Shown here in pieces: positions 10,242 through 20,899 of a stretch of 64,000 bases of DNA. The notes below the pieces were generated by a model, which saw nothing but the letters and a program-made list of their open reading frames with translations, was not told the DNA's origin and did no database searches. The position numbers were made by a program, and so were the translations under genes. This DNA is from Isoetes taiwanensis (lineage: Eukaryota; Streptophyta; Lycopodiopsida; Isoetales; Isoetaceae), in contig JAJEKV010000004.1 of the NCBI GenBank assembly GCA_021234155.1, forward strand, positions 6,264,109-6,328,108. The letters run 5' to 3'. Within the stretch, counting starts at the first letter, position 1, and each line of letters opens with the position of its first letter.

Positions 10242-11640
10242 AACATCAACCTCATCAAAGTCTTGATCTTTCTTACCATATTTTTGCTTTGAGGGGTGGA
10301 GCTATGATCTCGAAAGGTGATTCCATCACAGTGGCACAGTGCCCCCGGCAAGAGAATGCCTACTTGGTTCAAAGATGTACTTGACCTTCATTCATGCTTC
10401 TAGTTTGCACCACCATAACTTCTTGGTTTTAGGAATTTCGTAGCTTGAATAAACCTTATAGAGGTGCTTGGTTCAAAAAATCTCACGGGGGGTTTAGACT
10501 CGTCTCTCTTCTCTTTTTCCTGTTTAGCAAAATATTCCTTAACAAAGACACCTAGCATCAAGATGGCCAACCTCTTTACAAAAAGAACAAACAGACATTC
10601 CTTTCCAAAATGGCCTTTTCTATTACATTTGGAGCACACTTGCCAATAGCATATTTCGGATGGGTGAGAATTCCTATTGCAATGAATACATTCAGATAAG
10701 TTTTACCCGCTCTTGCGCCCTTGAGTTCAACTAATTGTTTGGTTATTTCTCGCTAAGGCTTCAAGAACCTTGGATAGGTCTCGACTTGACCTCTCGCAAC
10801 TTGGGAATTGGCTTCCTCCTCTTTGGATTTCTTTTTTTTTTTTGTATGGCATAAACCGGAATAGAAGAATGATGATCATAATGTGCATCAAGAGCATCGT
10901 GGTAAAACGGGTCGAGTATGATGAGAAGCATAATGCTTATCGTGCAAAGTAGAGAGCATCCGGGTCGATCGATGGTTTTGGCAAAGACTTTGTAAATGGA
11001 ATCAAATCCTTCAGCAGACTTGGATTTTGAGCAACTTTCTTTGGATATCCGGGTCTTTTTGCGCACCATTGATAAAGGCAAGAACTAAAAAACGAGTTGG
11101 GATGGTGACTTGTGCTTTTTGACACCTGCTCATGAATGTACTAAACCTCTCCTTGTACTGATTCACACTTTCTCCTGCATGTATAGAAAAACCTTGCAGC
11201 TCATTAACCAAATCTTGTGGAGTAGCTAACTTACCAAATCTATCCAGAAACTTCTTGACAAGTTCATCCCACGAAGTGGTACCCATTAACTTTTCATAAG
11301 TTAACCAAGCTCCAGCTTCACTCTCATCTTTGAAACATTTTTCAAATTCTGAAAGCTTGCATCCTTTCTTGAAACCATAATCCCTGTAATAGTCTTCAAA
11401 TATTCTCAAAAAGTGGTTAGCACTCATGCTGGAATCAAAGGTAGGCAAGGGAACAGGGACATTCAACTCAAACTGGTATGGCATGTTTTGAAGTAAGCTA
11501 GTTGAGAAACTTGAAGGCAATGGCCTCTCTCTGCAATGATCTGATACATCAACATCTTCTAATGGTTCTGTTTCTGCTGGAAATTTTTGCTTTGGAGCCA
11601 TGAGTTCTGAGATCCAGGAAGATCTCGGTAGAACCTCCAA
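10242..11640 (-). pseudogene. Gag of internal 1 (frame-disrupted)
   Basis: The first 209 codons (11640-11011) form a clean Retrotrans_gag-type domain: SANHFLRIFEDYYRDYGFKK, AGAWLTYEKL and SWDELVKKFLDRFGKL. The initiator could be the ATG at 11640 or the later one giving MAPKQKFPAE. Beyond about 11130 the frame breaks repeatedly. One zinc knuckle is still readable at 10639-10600 (CSKCNRKGHFGKEC). The breaks coincide with changes at CAG/CTG triplets relative to internal 2, so some may be sequence errors. At the site near 11120 where internal 2 has lost seven bases, internal 1 keeps the frame. Confidence 0.75.
11622..11639 (-). promoter_or_regulatory. Primer-binding site of internal 1, complementary to the tRNA-Gln 3' end
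   Basis: On the minus strand TGGAGGTTCTACCGAGAT lies three bases after the LTR end. TGG pairs with CCA, A with the discriminator, GGTTCTA equals the acceptor 5' strand of plant tRNA-Gln, and CCGAGAT continues into the T arm. Confidence 0.75.
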
Positions 11641-11642
11641 GA

Positions 11643-12613
11643 TGTTGACCCTAAACCTGGCTTAAAGGTCAACCACAAGGAACCAATTCAAGTTTTCACT
11701 CAAATTGGGGTTAGAACCTCCAGATCACTTGAGGTGATCAGTCTATGCAAGGAAATCCCAAAAACAAATTCAGAAAGTTCGAGTTCTATACTTTCCCCAT
11801 TTCCAAAAAATAGTACCTTTGCCAAAACAAATGTGGTGTCGAGATGCAGATCGATTTTTTAAGTCAGATGCAATAGACTTGGTCAAAAAAGTGGTAGTTA
11901 ACCAACAAGAAAACCTCCTCCACCAAGTCAGAGACTTAATCTGTGAGTTATTCGAGCTCAAAGTGGGGTCAAATTTTGGTCAATAGAGGTCAAATGTAGA
12001 AAACAGTGATCAGAATTTGAGATTTGGAGTTGCAAATCATCTTTTTGAGAAATTTCAAAGTAGATAGGTTGCAATGATGCTAGGGAAGAGGGGCAATCAA
12101 TCAAATCTTCATTTGGATATGTAGAAGTATTTTTTGTGGCTAGACTTGGCAAAATACAGTCAAAACTGTCCAAACCCGAGAGCAATTTTTTTGGATTTGA
12201 GCTATACTTGGTATTTTTGAATGATTCCAACTCCTTTGGACTGCACAAGCTCTAAGGATAGATGGCAAGTGGTCCAAAGGAATAGAGAAACACACTAGAA
12301 TTTTCTGTAGAATATTTTGTAGCAAGAATTGTAGAATAATATATCAGAGATGGATTTGTCAACTTGGCAATCGATTTGAATTGATATGGAGGTAAATATA
12401 TCATGATAACAGAATATAAGGATGCTTCATGGCTTTAAATCACAGGAAAATAATCTTCTCAAGTCAATAAATAATTTTTGAAGGTAATGTCAACCAGATC
12501 TTGTGGATCCAATTGAGGAGAGCTCAAGAACTTCAAGGATCGTCCAGATCTTGCTCAGCAATGATCAATGTAGGATCTGAATACTTCTGGGCCTTCAAAT
12601 TTTTCTCTGTCTT
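11643..12613 (-). repeat. Central family-A LTR, truncated (971 bp)
   Basis: It starts TGTTGACCC like the other two LTRs but stops abruptly near 12613, where sequence goes straight into the integrase C-terminus of internal 2. About 0.9 kb (the U3 side) is missing. The junction has a few bases of shared sequence (GTTCC region), suggesting illegitimate recombination. It serves as 5' LTR for internal 1. Confidence 0.85.
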
Positions 12614-13600
12614 CGTTCCAACACTTCATAGGGACCCTCCCAAAGATTCTCAAACTTACTGGCTGAATCCTCTCTTGATTTATTCCATTTCAGAACTAAT
12701 TCTCCGGTCTTAAAAATCCCTTGTATTTTATGAGCAGCTTTGAAAGCAGCCAAATCCTTGGCTTTTTTAAGCAAATTAGCATTCTCAGCTTCCATCCTAT
12801 ATTCTTCTAAATGCAAAAGGGCATCCAGTCTTTCCTGCAAGGCATACTCAAAAGGCAAACACAACTTATGAGCTAACCTCAGAGATGGAAGCTCAAGCTC
12901 TACTGGAAGCACAACTTCAATGCCATAAACCAAGTTAAAAGGGGTATGAGTGGTTGCTGCTTTGATGGTGACTCTATAAGCCCATAGGGCATCCACTAAT
13001 TTAACATGCCAATCCTTTTGATTATCATCCACTGTTTTCTGCAAAATACCCTTCAAAACTTTGTTAGTAGCTTCTGCTTGACCATTACCTTGGGGATAGT
13101 AAGAGGAACTCTTGGTATGTTTGACTTTAAGAATGGTCAATAAATTAGCAATAACTTCATTCACAAAAGGAGTACCTCTATCAGAATGCAATTGTAGAGG
13201 AATACCAAACCGTGCACAAATGTACTCATGTAAGAACTTTGCTGTTGTAAGGGCATTAGCCTGTCTCAAAGGAATTGCCTCTGCCCATTTGGTAAAATAA
13301 TCTGTAGCTACAATAATGTGCTGATGTTGCCCTGCAGAAGAGGGGTTAATGGGACCAATATAATCTAATCCCCAAATTTGGAAGGGTCCTGGAGAAATTA
13401 TGGGGTTTAGTGCAGTTGGATAAGGATCCTCTTGCCAAATATTTGGCACTTGTGGCAAGATTTTATAGCAAAGATAACAATCTTTAAATACCGTAGGCCA
13501 ATAGTATCCCCGACTTGAGAATTTTCTTGGCGGTAGTATCTCCAAAGAAAATGGCCTCCACATATTCCTTCATGCATTTCTTTAATGATCAAGGCGATTC
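12595..13600 (-). pseudogene. Integrase of internal 2 (C-terminus truncated)
   Basis: The HHCC region is split between two frames near 13500 (HEGICGGH followed by CHKC). The 322-codon frame holds the DDE core: GLDYIGPINPSS, HSDRGTPFVNE and GNGQAEATNKVLK supply the D, D and E. The protein follows the sequence of internal 1 up to NLWEGPYEVLE and then runs into LTR sequence, so its last 40 or so residues are lost. It would insert the cDNA into the chromosome if intact. No chromodomain is present in either copy. Confidence 0.85.
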
Positions 13601-13691
13601 TTCTTCATTGACACACCTCAATAATAGTCCATCCCTCATTGACTTTACATAAAACATCATTAATCATTTTGAACTGCCTACACTTTTCTTT

Positions 13692-15331
13692 TTAAATCTC
13701 CTTTTTGGCTGGCTCGAGGTCAATCCCGAGGGGCATCTCCTTGAATTGTAGAAAATTCTTTATAGGTAGCCGCCAATCTCGTTGGCCCTGCTCATCATCA
13801 TCCGCCTCAGAATAAGCTAAGGCATCCACAAAATCAACAACTTCCACTACATCCTCATGGTCAAAGAAAATATAAGGTAAATAGAGACTGGGACTCTTTA
13901 CTTGATGTAACTCTTTTATAGAAATATCAAAGGTTTGTAACTTGCAAGCCCACCTTTGAATTTTTGGTTTAGAGATAGCCTTACCAAATAACAAACCTGT
14001 TGGATTTTGCTTCATATAAACTTGAACTGAACTCTTCAATAATAAATGACCTTGTCTCATCAATGAGAAACATGAGAGCAAAGCAAAGACTCTTCTCCAT
14101 CCTGGTGTATTTTTCCTCGGTTGAACTCCATTGTTTGCTGGCAAAAGCTATGGTGTGCTTGTCCTGCAGAATAGCTAAGCCTATGGCTTTTTTAGTAATA
14201 GTAATGTAGACCTCAAATGGCTTGGCCAAATCTGGTTTTTTTAGGAGAGTTGCTTCACAAATGGACTTTATAAGCAACTCAAAAGACTCTTGGCAATCTG
14301 ATGACCATGTGACAGGAACATACTTACTCTCAGATTTGGAAATCCTGCTTATTCTTGTCAACTTAGAAATAGGACTTATAATGTGAGCAAAATTAGGTAT
14401 ATACATCCTAAGAAAACTAGTCATGCCAATAAAACTTTTGACCTGCTTCAGGTTTTTGGGGGGCACCAGTTTTTTGAGAGCTTCAACCTTTTCTTGTGCC
14501 ACCTGTATACCATTGTTGGATACCTCGTGTCCCAAAAGTTGTCCTTTGGATGCAAAAAAAATACATTTCTTTGGATTAAGGTTGACTCCAGATTCCCTAC
14601 ACAAAGAACATATTTTTGCCAACAATTCCAAATGATTAGTAGGGTGAGATCCTAAACAAAGGTCATCCAAGTAAACTCTAAATTCTTGAGGAGACATAGG
14701 CCTAAAAATAACATCCATGGCTCTCTGGAAAGTAGCAGGTGCATTCATTAGTCCAAAAGGCATTCTTTTCATTGCATAAGTTCCCCAAGGGGTAATAAAA
14801 GAGGTCTTGGGTTGGTCTTCTTCTTTAATACTAATCTGATTGAATCCTGAGAAGCCATCTAAAAATGAATACACCTCTTTACCTGCTACAGCATATAAGA
14901 TTTCTTCTAAAAAGGGCAAAGGGTAACAATCTTTGATGGTAGCTTTGTTGAGGTCTCGATAGTCAATGCAAATCCTTAAGGCACCACTTTTCTTCTCCAC
15001 AGGAACAATACAAGATACCCATTCTGGATTAATAATTTCAATAATAACACCTGCATCCAACATCTTATCCAATTCATCTTTAATTAGTCCCATTAGTGAA
15101 GCATTAATCCTTCTTAATTTTTGAAAAACAGGTTTACAACCTTCTTTAATCTTAATTTCAAACAGGTTTGATACCTGATAACTCTGAATAATCCCAAGCA
15201 AATACATCTTTCCTTTCTTCAAAAAACACTTGTATGTTCTCTTTGTTTTGATATTCAATCAAATCCCCAACAAACAAGGTTCGAGTCTTACCATTCTTAG
15301 TGATTACAATCTCTTCAGTCTCCTTTTTTTC
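13692..15331 (-). pseudogene. Reverse transcriptase with degenerate fused RNase H (internal 2)
   Basis: The 425-codon frame (15258-13981) contains RT blocks: RICIDYRDLN (res 95-104), SFLDGFSGFNQ (131-141), MPFGLMNAPATFQ (166-178) and YLDD (196-199). It is preceded by the linker FVGDLIEY and VFAWDYSEL, with a stop and a shift between them. The fused RNase H begins near residue 348. Its first catalytic box, normally YTDAS, reads YITITK (351-356), so the aspartate is absent. The later TDH box reads VYMKQNP in the next frame (14144-13692), so that aspartate is lost too. The domain may now serve only as a structural connection. A frameshift near 14050-14140 separates the two frames. Confidence 0.85.
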
Positions 15332-15847
15332 TTATGCATCAATGGTCAAAATAGGACAGAGTGCTTTTACCTCATTGTCATCAAGATCATCTTCAGGGAT
15401 AGCTCCCTCAGTTAAGTGTGACATGAGAGTCTCCCTACACAAGGCATCAACTTCAAAATTCTGTTCTCTGGGGATATGAGTGATTTCCCATGAAGCAAAG
15501 CTCGAGAGCACTCCCATTGCTTGATTCTTCAAGAGCTCCATATCTGCATTTTTTGTTTGATAGTCTCCTGAAACTTGTCTGCAGATTAATTGTGAATCAC
15601 CATAAATGTGAATATTGGCAATATTCATAGATTTAGCTTCCTGGAGACCTGCAATCAAGGCTTTATATTCTGCCACATTAGAAGTGACTTGAGGAAAGAT
15701 CCTTCCTACTTTAGCTAAAAGTTTGTGAGAAGAGTCTTTCAAAATAGCAGCAGATGATGCAACATTTAATTTTTTAGAGATATCTCCATCAAACCATAAG
15801 AATCCTGTTGGTCCTTGTATGCTGGGAGGTAAGAGGAACCATTTCAT
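15332..15847 (-). CDS. Extra RNase H domain placed before reverse transcriptase (internal 2)
   Basis: This 171-codon frame encodes one compact RNase H of the archaeal/plant-like type. LWFDGD gives Asp20, SNVAEYKALIAG gives Glu60, IHIYGDSQLICRQ gives Asp84 and FEVDAL gives Asp134, so all four acidic positions are present. The frame overlaps the end of gag-protease by 59 bases in another reading frame and ends with TAA after LTIDA; the same frame continues after the stop as the RT linker. It probably removes the RNA strand during cDNA synthesis, in place of the degenerate RNase H behind RT. In Tat elements, as I recall them, the comparable domain lies after the fused RNase H; here it precedes RT. 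Confidence 0.8.
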   Translation of the reverse strand: MKWFLLPPSIQGPTGFLWFDGDISKKLNVASSAAILKDSSHKLLAKVGRIFPQVTSNVAEYKALIAGLQEAKSMNIANIHIYGDSQLICRQVSGDYQTKNADMELLKNQAMGVLSSFASWEITHIPREQNFEVDALCRETLMSHLTEGAIPEDDLDDNEVKALCPILTIDA

Positions 15848-17896
15848 ATTTTCTTGGTTTTGTATTTTTTATCCTGTAAGATCCCAAAGGTTCTTCAATT
15901 AGCATTTCTTTAATAAAATGTACCTCTTCCTTGGAGTCATAGGAGCCCTCTTGGTTATAAATTGTAGCAGTCTGAGAGCCATTGGAGATGGTACATCTCC
16001 CTTGAGACCAGACTGGCCTGGCATCCACAGTGGCTAACCATCTCCTCCCCAAAAGTAAGTCATAAATATCAGATTCATCTCCTATATCTTCAAAAGCCAC
16101 CACAATAAAGTTAGCAGCTACAGTTATGCCTTCTGTATTAACAGGCACTTTAGTCACCACACCAATAGGAGAAATCTTAGCATTATAAAAAGATTTTAAT
16201 AACATAGAAGCCTTCTTATCCACCTCAAAACCACACTTCTTCATAATATGATATGGCATGATATTTAGGGGAGAACCCCCATCAAGTAACACATTAGAAA
16301 AGGTATACCCTCCTAAAGCAGCTGAACATGTGAATGCTCCAGGGTCTTCTTCATGCTGTGCTAGAATAAGGTCAGTGGCATCAGTAAAATTCACACAAGC
16401 ATTTAATACCTCACTATTGGTTTGTTGAAGTACCCTTTTCCTGTAACTAGGTGCAATCTTTAATAAAGTAAAGAGATCCACACTCACCTTGGAATTTTTA
16501 AGCAAAACATCAACCTCATCAAAGTCTTGATCTTTCTTACCATATTTTTGCTGAGGGGGTGGAGCTATGATCTGAGCAGGTGATTCCATCACAGGTGGCA
16601 TAGGCCTGGCAGTAGAATGCCTACTTGGTTCAGCATGTACTTGAGCTTCATTCATGCTTCTAGTTTGCACCACCATAACTTCTTCAGATTTAGGAATTTC
16701 TGTAGCTTGAATAAACCTTATAGAGGTGCTTGGTTCAGCAAATCTCACAGGGGGTTTAGACTCTGGTCTTTTCTCTTTTTCCTGTTTAGCAAAATATTCC
16801 TTAACAGCACACCTGGCATCAGTATGGCCAACCTCTTTACAAAAAGAACAAACAGGACATTCCTTTCCAAAATGGCCTTTTCTATTACATTTGGAGCACA
16901 CTTGCCAATAGCATATTTCGGATGGGTGAGAATTCCTATTGCAATGAATACATTCAGGATAAGTTTTACCTGCTCTTGCAGCCTTGAGTTCAACTAATTG
17001 TTTGGTTATTTCTGCTAAGGCTTCAGTAACCTTGGATAGGTCTGACTTGACCTCTGCAACTTGGGAATTGGCTTCCTCCTCTTTTGATTTCTTTTTTTCT
17101 TTTTGTATGGCATAAACTGGAATAGAAGAATGATGATCATAATGTGCATCAGTAGCATCAGGGTAAAACGGGTCAGGAGTATGATGAGAAGCATAATGCT
17201 TATCAGGCAAAGTAGAGAGCATCTGGGTCAGATCAGTGGTTTTGGCAAAGACTTTGTAAATGGAATCAAATCCTTCAGCAGCTTGGATTTTGAGCAACTT
17301 TCTTTGGATATCTGGTCTTTTTTGCAGACCATTGATAAAGGCAGTAACTAAAAACAGAGTTGGGATGGTGACTTGTGCTTTCTGCTCATGAATGTACTAA
17401 ACCTCTCCTTGTACTGATTCACACTTTCTCCTGCATGTATAGAAAAACCTTGCAGCTCATTAACCAAATCTTGTGGAGCAGCTAACTTACCAAATCTATC
17501 CAGAAACTTCTTGACAAGTTCATCCCACGAAGTGGTACCCATTAACTTTTCATAAGTTAACCAAGCTCCAGCTTCACTCTCATCTTTGAAACATTTTTCA
17601 AATTCTGAAAGCTTGCATCCTTTCTTGAAACCATAATCCCTGTAATAGTCTTCAAATATTCTCAAAAAGTGGTTAGCACTCATGCTGGAATCAAAGGTAG
17701 GCAAGGGAACAGGGACATTCGACTCAAACTGGTATGGCATGTTTTGAAGTAAGCTAGTTGAGAAACTTGAAGGCAATGGCCTCTCTCTGCAATGATCTGA
17801 TACATCAACATCTTCTAATGGTTCTGTTTCTGCTGGAAATTTTTGCTTTGGAGCCATGAGTTCTGAGATCCAGGAAGATCTCGGTAGAACCTCCAA
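15789..17896 (-). pseudogene. Gag-protease polyprotein (internal 2), one frameshift
   Basis: The first frame (17896-17348) is the gag domain (LRIFEDYYRDYGFKKGCKLS, SWDELVKKFLDRFGK). Near 17380 seven bases present in internal 1 are missing, and reading continues in the 502-codon frame 17297-15789. That part has a Lys/Glu-rich region, three CCHC knuckles in a row (CIHCNRNSHPSEIC, CSKCNRKGHFGKEC, CSFCKEVGHTDARC), a proline-rich linker and an aspartic protease with VLLDGGSPLNIMP and YDLLLGRRWL. Apart from the deletion it looks full length, about 700 residues. Three knuckles is more than the one or two usual for plant gypsy elements. Confidence 0.85.
17878..17895 (-). promoter_or_regulatory. Primer-binding site of internal 2, tRNA-Gln type
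   Basis: Identical to the site at 11622-11639, three bases inside the 5' LTR end. Confidence 0.75.
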
Positions 17897-17898
17897 GA

Positions 17899-19781
17899 TG
17901 TTGACCCTAAACCTGGCTTAAAGGTCAACCACAAGGAACCAATTCAAGTTTTCACTCAAATTGGGGTTAGAACCTCCAGATCACTTGAGGTGATCAGTCT
18001 ATGCAAGGAAATCCCAAAAACAAATTCAGAAAGTTCGAGTTCTATACTTTCCCCATTTCAAAAAAATAGTACCTTTGCCAAAACAAATGTGGTGTCGAGA
18101 TGCAGATCGATTTTTTAAGTCAGATGCAATAGACTTGGTCAAAAAAGTGGTAGTTAACCAACAGTAAAACCTCTGATTAAGTCAGAGACTTAATCTGTGA
18201 GTTATTCGAGCTCAAAGTGGGGTCAAATTTTGGTCAATAGAGGTCAAATGTAGAAAACAGTGATCAGAATTTGAGATTTGGAGTTGCAAATCATCTTTTT
18301 GAGAAATTTCAAAGTAGATAGGTTGCAATGATGCTAGGGAAGAGGGGCAATCAATCAAATCTTCATTTGGATATGTAGAAGTATTTTTTGTGGCTAGACT
18401 TGGCAAAATACAGTCAAAACTGTCCAAACCCGAGAGCAATTTTTTTGGATTTGAGCTATACTTGGTATTTTTGAATGATTCCAACTCCTTTGGACTGCAC
18501 AAGCTCTAAGGATAGATGGCAAGTGGTCCAAAGGAATAGAGAAACACACTAGAATTTTCTGTAGAATATTTTGTAGCAAGAATTGTAGAATAATATATCA
18601 GAGATGGATTTGTCAACTTGGCAATCGATTTGAATTGATATGGAGGTAAATATATCATGATAACAGAATATAAGGATGCTTCATGGCTTTATCACAGGAA
18701 AATAATCTTCTCAAGTCAATAAATAATTTTTGAAGGTAATGTCAACCAGATCTTGTGGATCCAATTGAGGAGAGCTCAAGAACTTCAAGGATCGTCCAAA
18801 TCTTGCTCAGCAATGATCAATGTAGGATCTGAATACTTATGGGCCTTCAAAATTTTCTCTGTCTTCGTTTCCCATGTATATAGATTTAGATTTTAACGAT
18901 TCCGGCATCTTAGAGCTTAAATTTAGGCTTCATTGGATGCTTAGGAGCGGGAATACAGAAGTAGGTAGTTTTCAGAGTCCAAGGCTTCCATTCCGGCGTG
19001 ATTCGAGCAGTTTTCCAATTTTAGGGTTCTTCACTGTATTTTTTCCAGAATTTGCGCGATACGGTGGCCGTATTTTTGGGAGTATAAACCAGGAATATGC
19101 TGTATTTAGCCATTTAGAAATGTTAGGCCATGGTTTCAAAGGGTGCCTTATAAAATAATTAGATAGATAGATCAATTGAGGAGATGGCAACCTAATTTTT
19201 GAGGAATATGCTAGGCTTAGATACCATGCATTGGGATATTCCATGGGTAGCATGAATATTTAAGGCACAATGGTGTACAAAGCAAAGTGGTCATAAAATT
19301 CCAAGCTAGAAATGGGCTAGGGGTATTTATGAAGGTGTGATAGGAGTGGGAAAAGGGATATGAAATAATGAGGCAAAAAGAAGTAAGCAATCAAGGTGTG
19401 ATTTGGCAAAAAAATGAACAAGGGAAAATATAAGCATAAGGGGAATATGACTAGGGAAATGGGGGTAAGAATGTGGATAAAAATGACTAGGAGGTGGAAT
19501 CTAATGCCATGGGATCTTCCAAACTTTTAACTTCCAATCTTCAAAAATTGTCTTCCAAACTTCATAACCCAGAATCTTCTAGAGCATATTCTTGGCTAAG
19601 CACTTTGACCTTAAATAAAGTACCTCATGTGAGTTTTGAACCTTGAGCACATTGTTGTCTTGTAAAATGAACATCCTTTGACCTTCATATCAATGTTGAC
19701 TACCAAGTCCTCTTTTGACTTAGCCTTCCTAACTTCAACACATAAACCATTCAATTAGTATGTTGCCCTTTGGGGGCAACA
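17899..19781 (-). repeat. Family-A 5' LTR of the array (1883 bp)
   Basis: On the plus strand it runs from TGTTGACCC to GGGGGCAACA. Read on the coding strand it opens with a stem-loop (TGTTGCCC with GGGCAACA) and closes with another (GTTGACC with GGTCAAC). It abuts the interrupted LINE endonuclease at 19782. Confidence 0.9.
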
Positions 19782-19786
19782 CTCGC
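19782..19786. repeat. Right copy of the target-site duplication (CTCGC)
   Basis: Identical to 6595-6599. It marks the right edge of the gypsy insertion in the LINE. Confidence 0.9.
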
Positions 19787-20882
19787 GACACTCATCATCG
19801 AACCATCTCTTGCGAGGAAAGGTGGCAGCGCCCGAGGTTCTCCGTGAGTGGCCTCTCCCAAAATATCTATCAGCAACTGTCAGAAGCAGGTGAGTCAGCT
19901 GAACAGATTGCTGTTGAAGTGTGGGGAGTTGCAGTAGTCCCGCTAGATCATGCTCAAGCAGCTGGGCATAGGTCCCTGCACGGTCGTAGTCCAGGCGCAG
20001 CTGGGGCACCTGGGGTGTTGAGGCAGTAGATGCACGGAGAGCCTGCCAATGGATATGCACGAATAGGGGCTGGTGGTCTGAGTCCACTTCCTCGTCCTGA
20101 GTGTCTGTTCCAATGGAAAAATGGGTAATCAGGTGCAGACCCTGTTCCTCGGCCAACAGGTAATCCACCACACTAGAGCCGCCCCCTTGGTTCTCCTGTC
20201 TACAAGTGCAGCAGCTGGAAGACGGCCATCGTGCCAATCCATTACAAATAACCAGGTCAAAGATACTACCCAGCAACAACAACTGCCTGCCATAGCGCGA
20301 AATATGGTTGTCATCTAATATCCTTGACCAAGCTACGTCGACGGGGTTCAACTGCAAGACGTCCTCTGCCAGGGGCTCAAATTTTGGAACATGCTCGGCT
20401 CCTGTGCGTGCATTAAAGTCGCCAAGCAACATAAACTTGCCCAACTGTTTGTGCTGCTGTATGTCATCATATAGATCGACATAGGGTTCCAATCTATCCA
20501 CACCCGAATGAGTGTTATAAAAGTTGCTCTTGGCATGTGGAAAGTAGCATGCAGAGGATGCTGCCACTGTCATGCTGCATGCGCACCCACAAGTAGCAAT
20601 TGTCCCTGTCCGTTTTATGCAGCGAGACTGACTGCCCCAAGGTTGCAAGATAGTAGCAGGCAACCCCCCCATGCCCTCGCTTGCCTGTGCACTCGTTGAA
20701 CATCGAAAAATGCAGATAGCCTGGGAGGTTCGGCAGTCTGTGCCCTGCATGTTCCCATATTTCCGTAAGGAAAATGAGATCCATACCTGGTGCAGTAGAG
20801 TTGAGACTCTCCCCTTTCTGCCAAGGGAAGCCCCGACAGTTCCAAGATACCATTCGGAGGCACAATTCCTATTTGTTGGCAT
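19782..20882 (-). pseudogene. LINE ORF2, APE-type endonuclease half (one frameshift)
   Basis: ORF2 probably begins at the ATG near 20865 (MCLRMVSWNCRGF). The endonuclease boxes are in order: SWNCRG, LTEIWEH, then after a frameshift around 20520-20560 HAKSNFYN, MLLGDFNARTG, GSSVVDYLLAE and VDSDHQPL. The residues that bind metal and cut DNA (Asn, Glu, Asp, Asn, Asp, His) are all visible. After VADRYF and RKRWFDDECRE the reading frame runs into the gypsy LTR. The protein would nick target DNA for target-primed reverse transcription. Only the frameshift damages this half. Confidence 0.85.
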
Positions 20883-20899
20883 TTGATGTAGACGCTCGA

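Larger units (their letters stand above)
6600..19781 (-). mobile_element. Tandem family-A gypsy array: LTR - internal 1 - LTR - internal 2 - LTR
   Basis: Two gypsy internal regions share three LTRs, all on the minus strand: LTR 17899-19781, internal 2 (12614-17898), truncated LTR 11643-12613, internal 1 (8488-11642), LTR 6600-8487. The whole is flanked by CTCGC. A single insertion followed by unequal recombination between LTRs would give this layout; deletions then removed parts of internal 1 and of the 3' end of internal 2 with the adjoining LTR half. Domain order on the coding strand is gag, protease, extra RNase H, reverse transcriptase, fused RNase H, integrase, with no chromodomain. The LTRs are very similar outside noisy patches, so the insertion is fairly recent. 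Confidence 0.9.
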
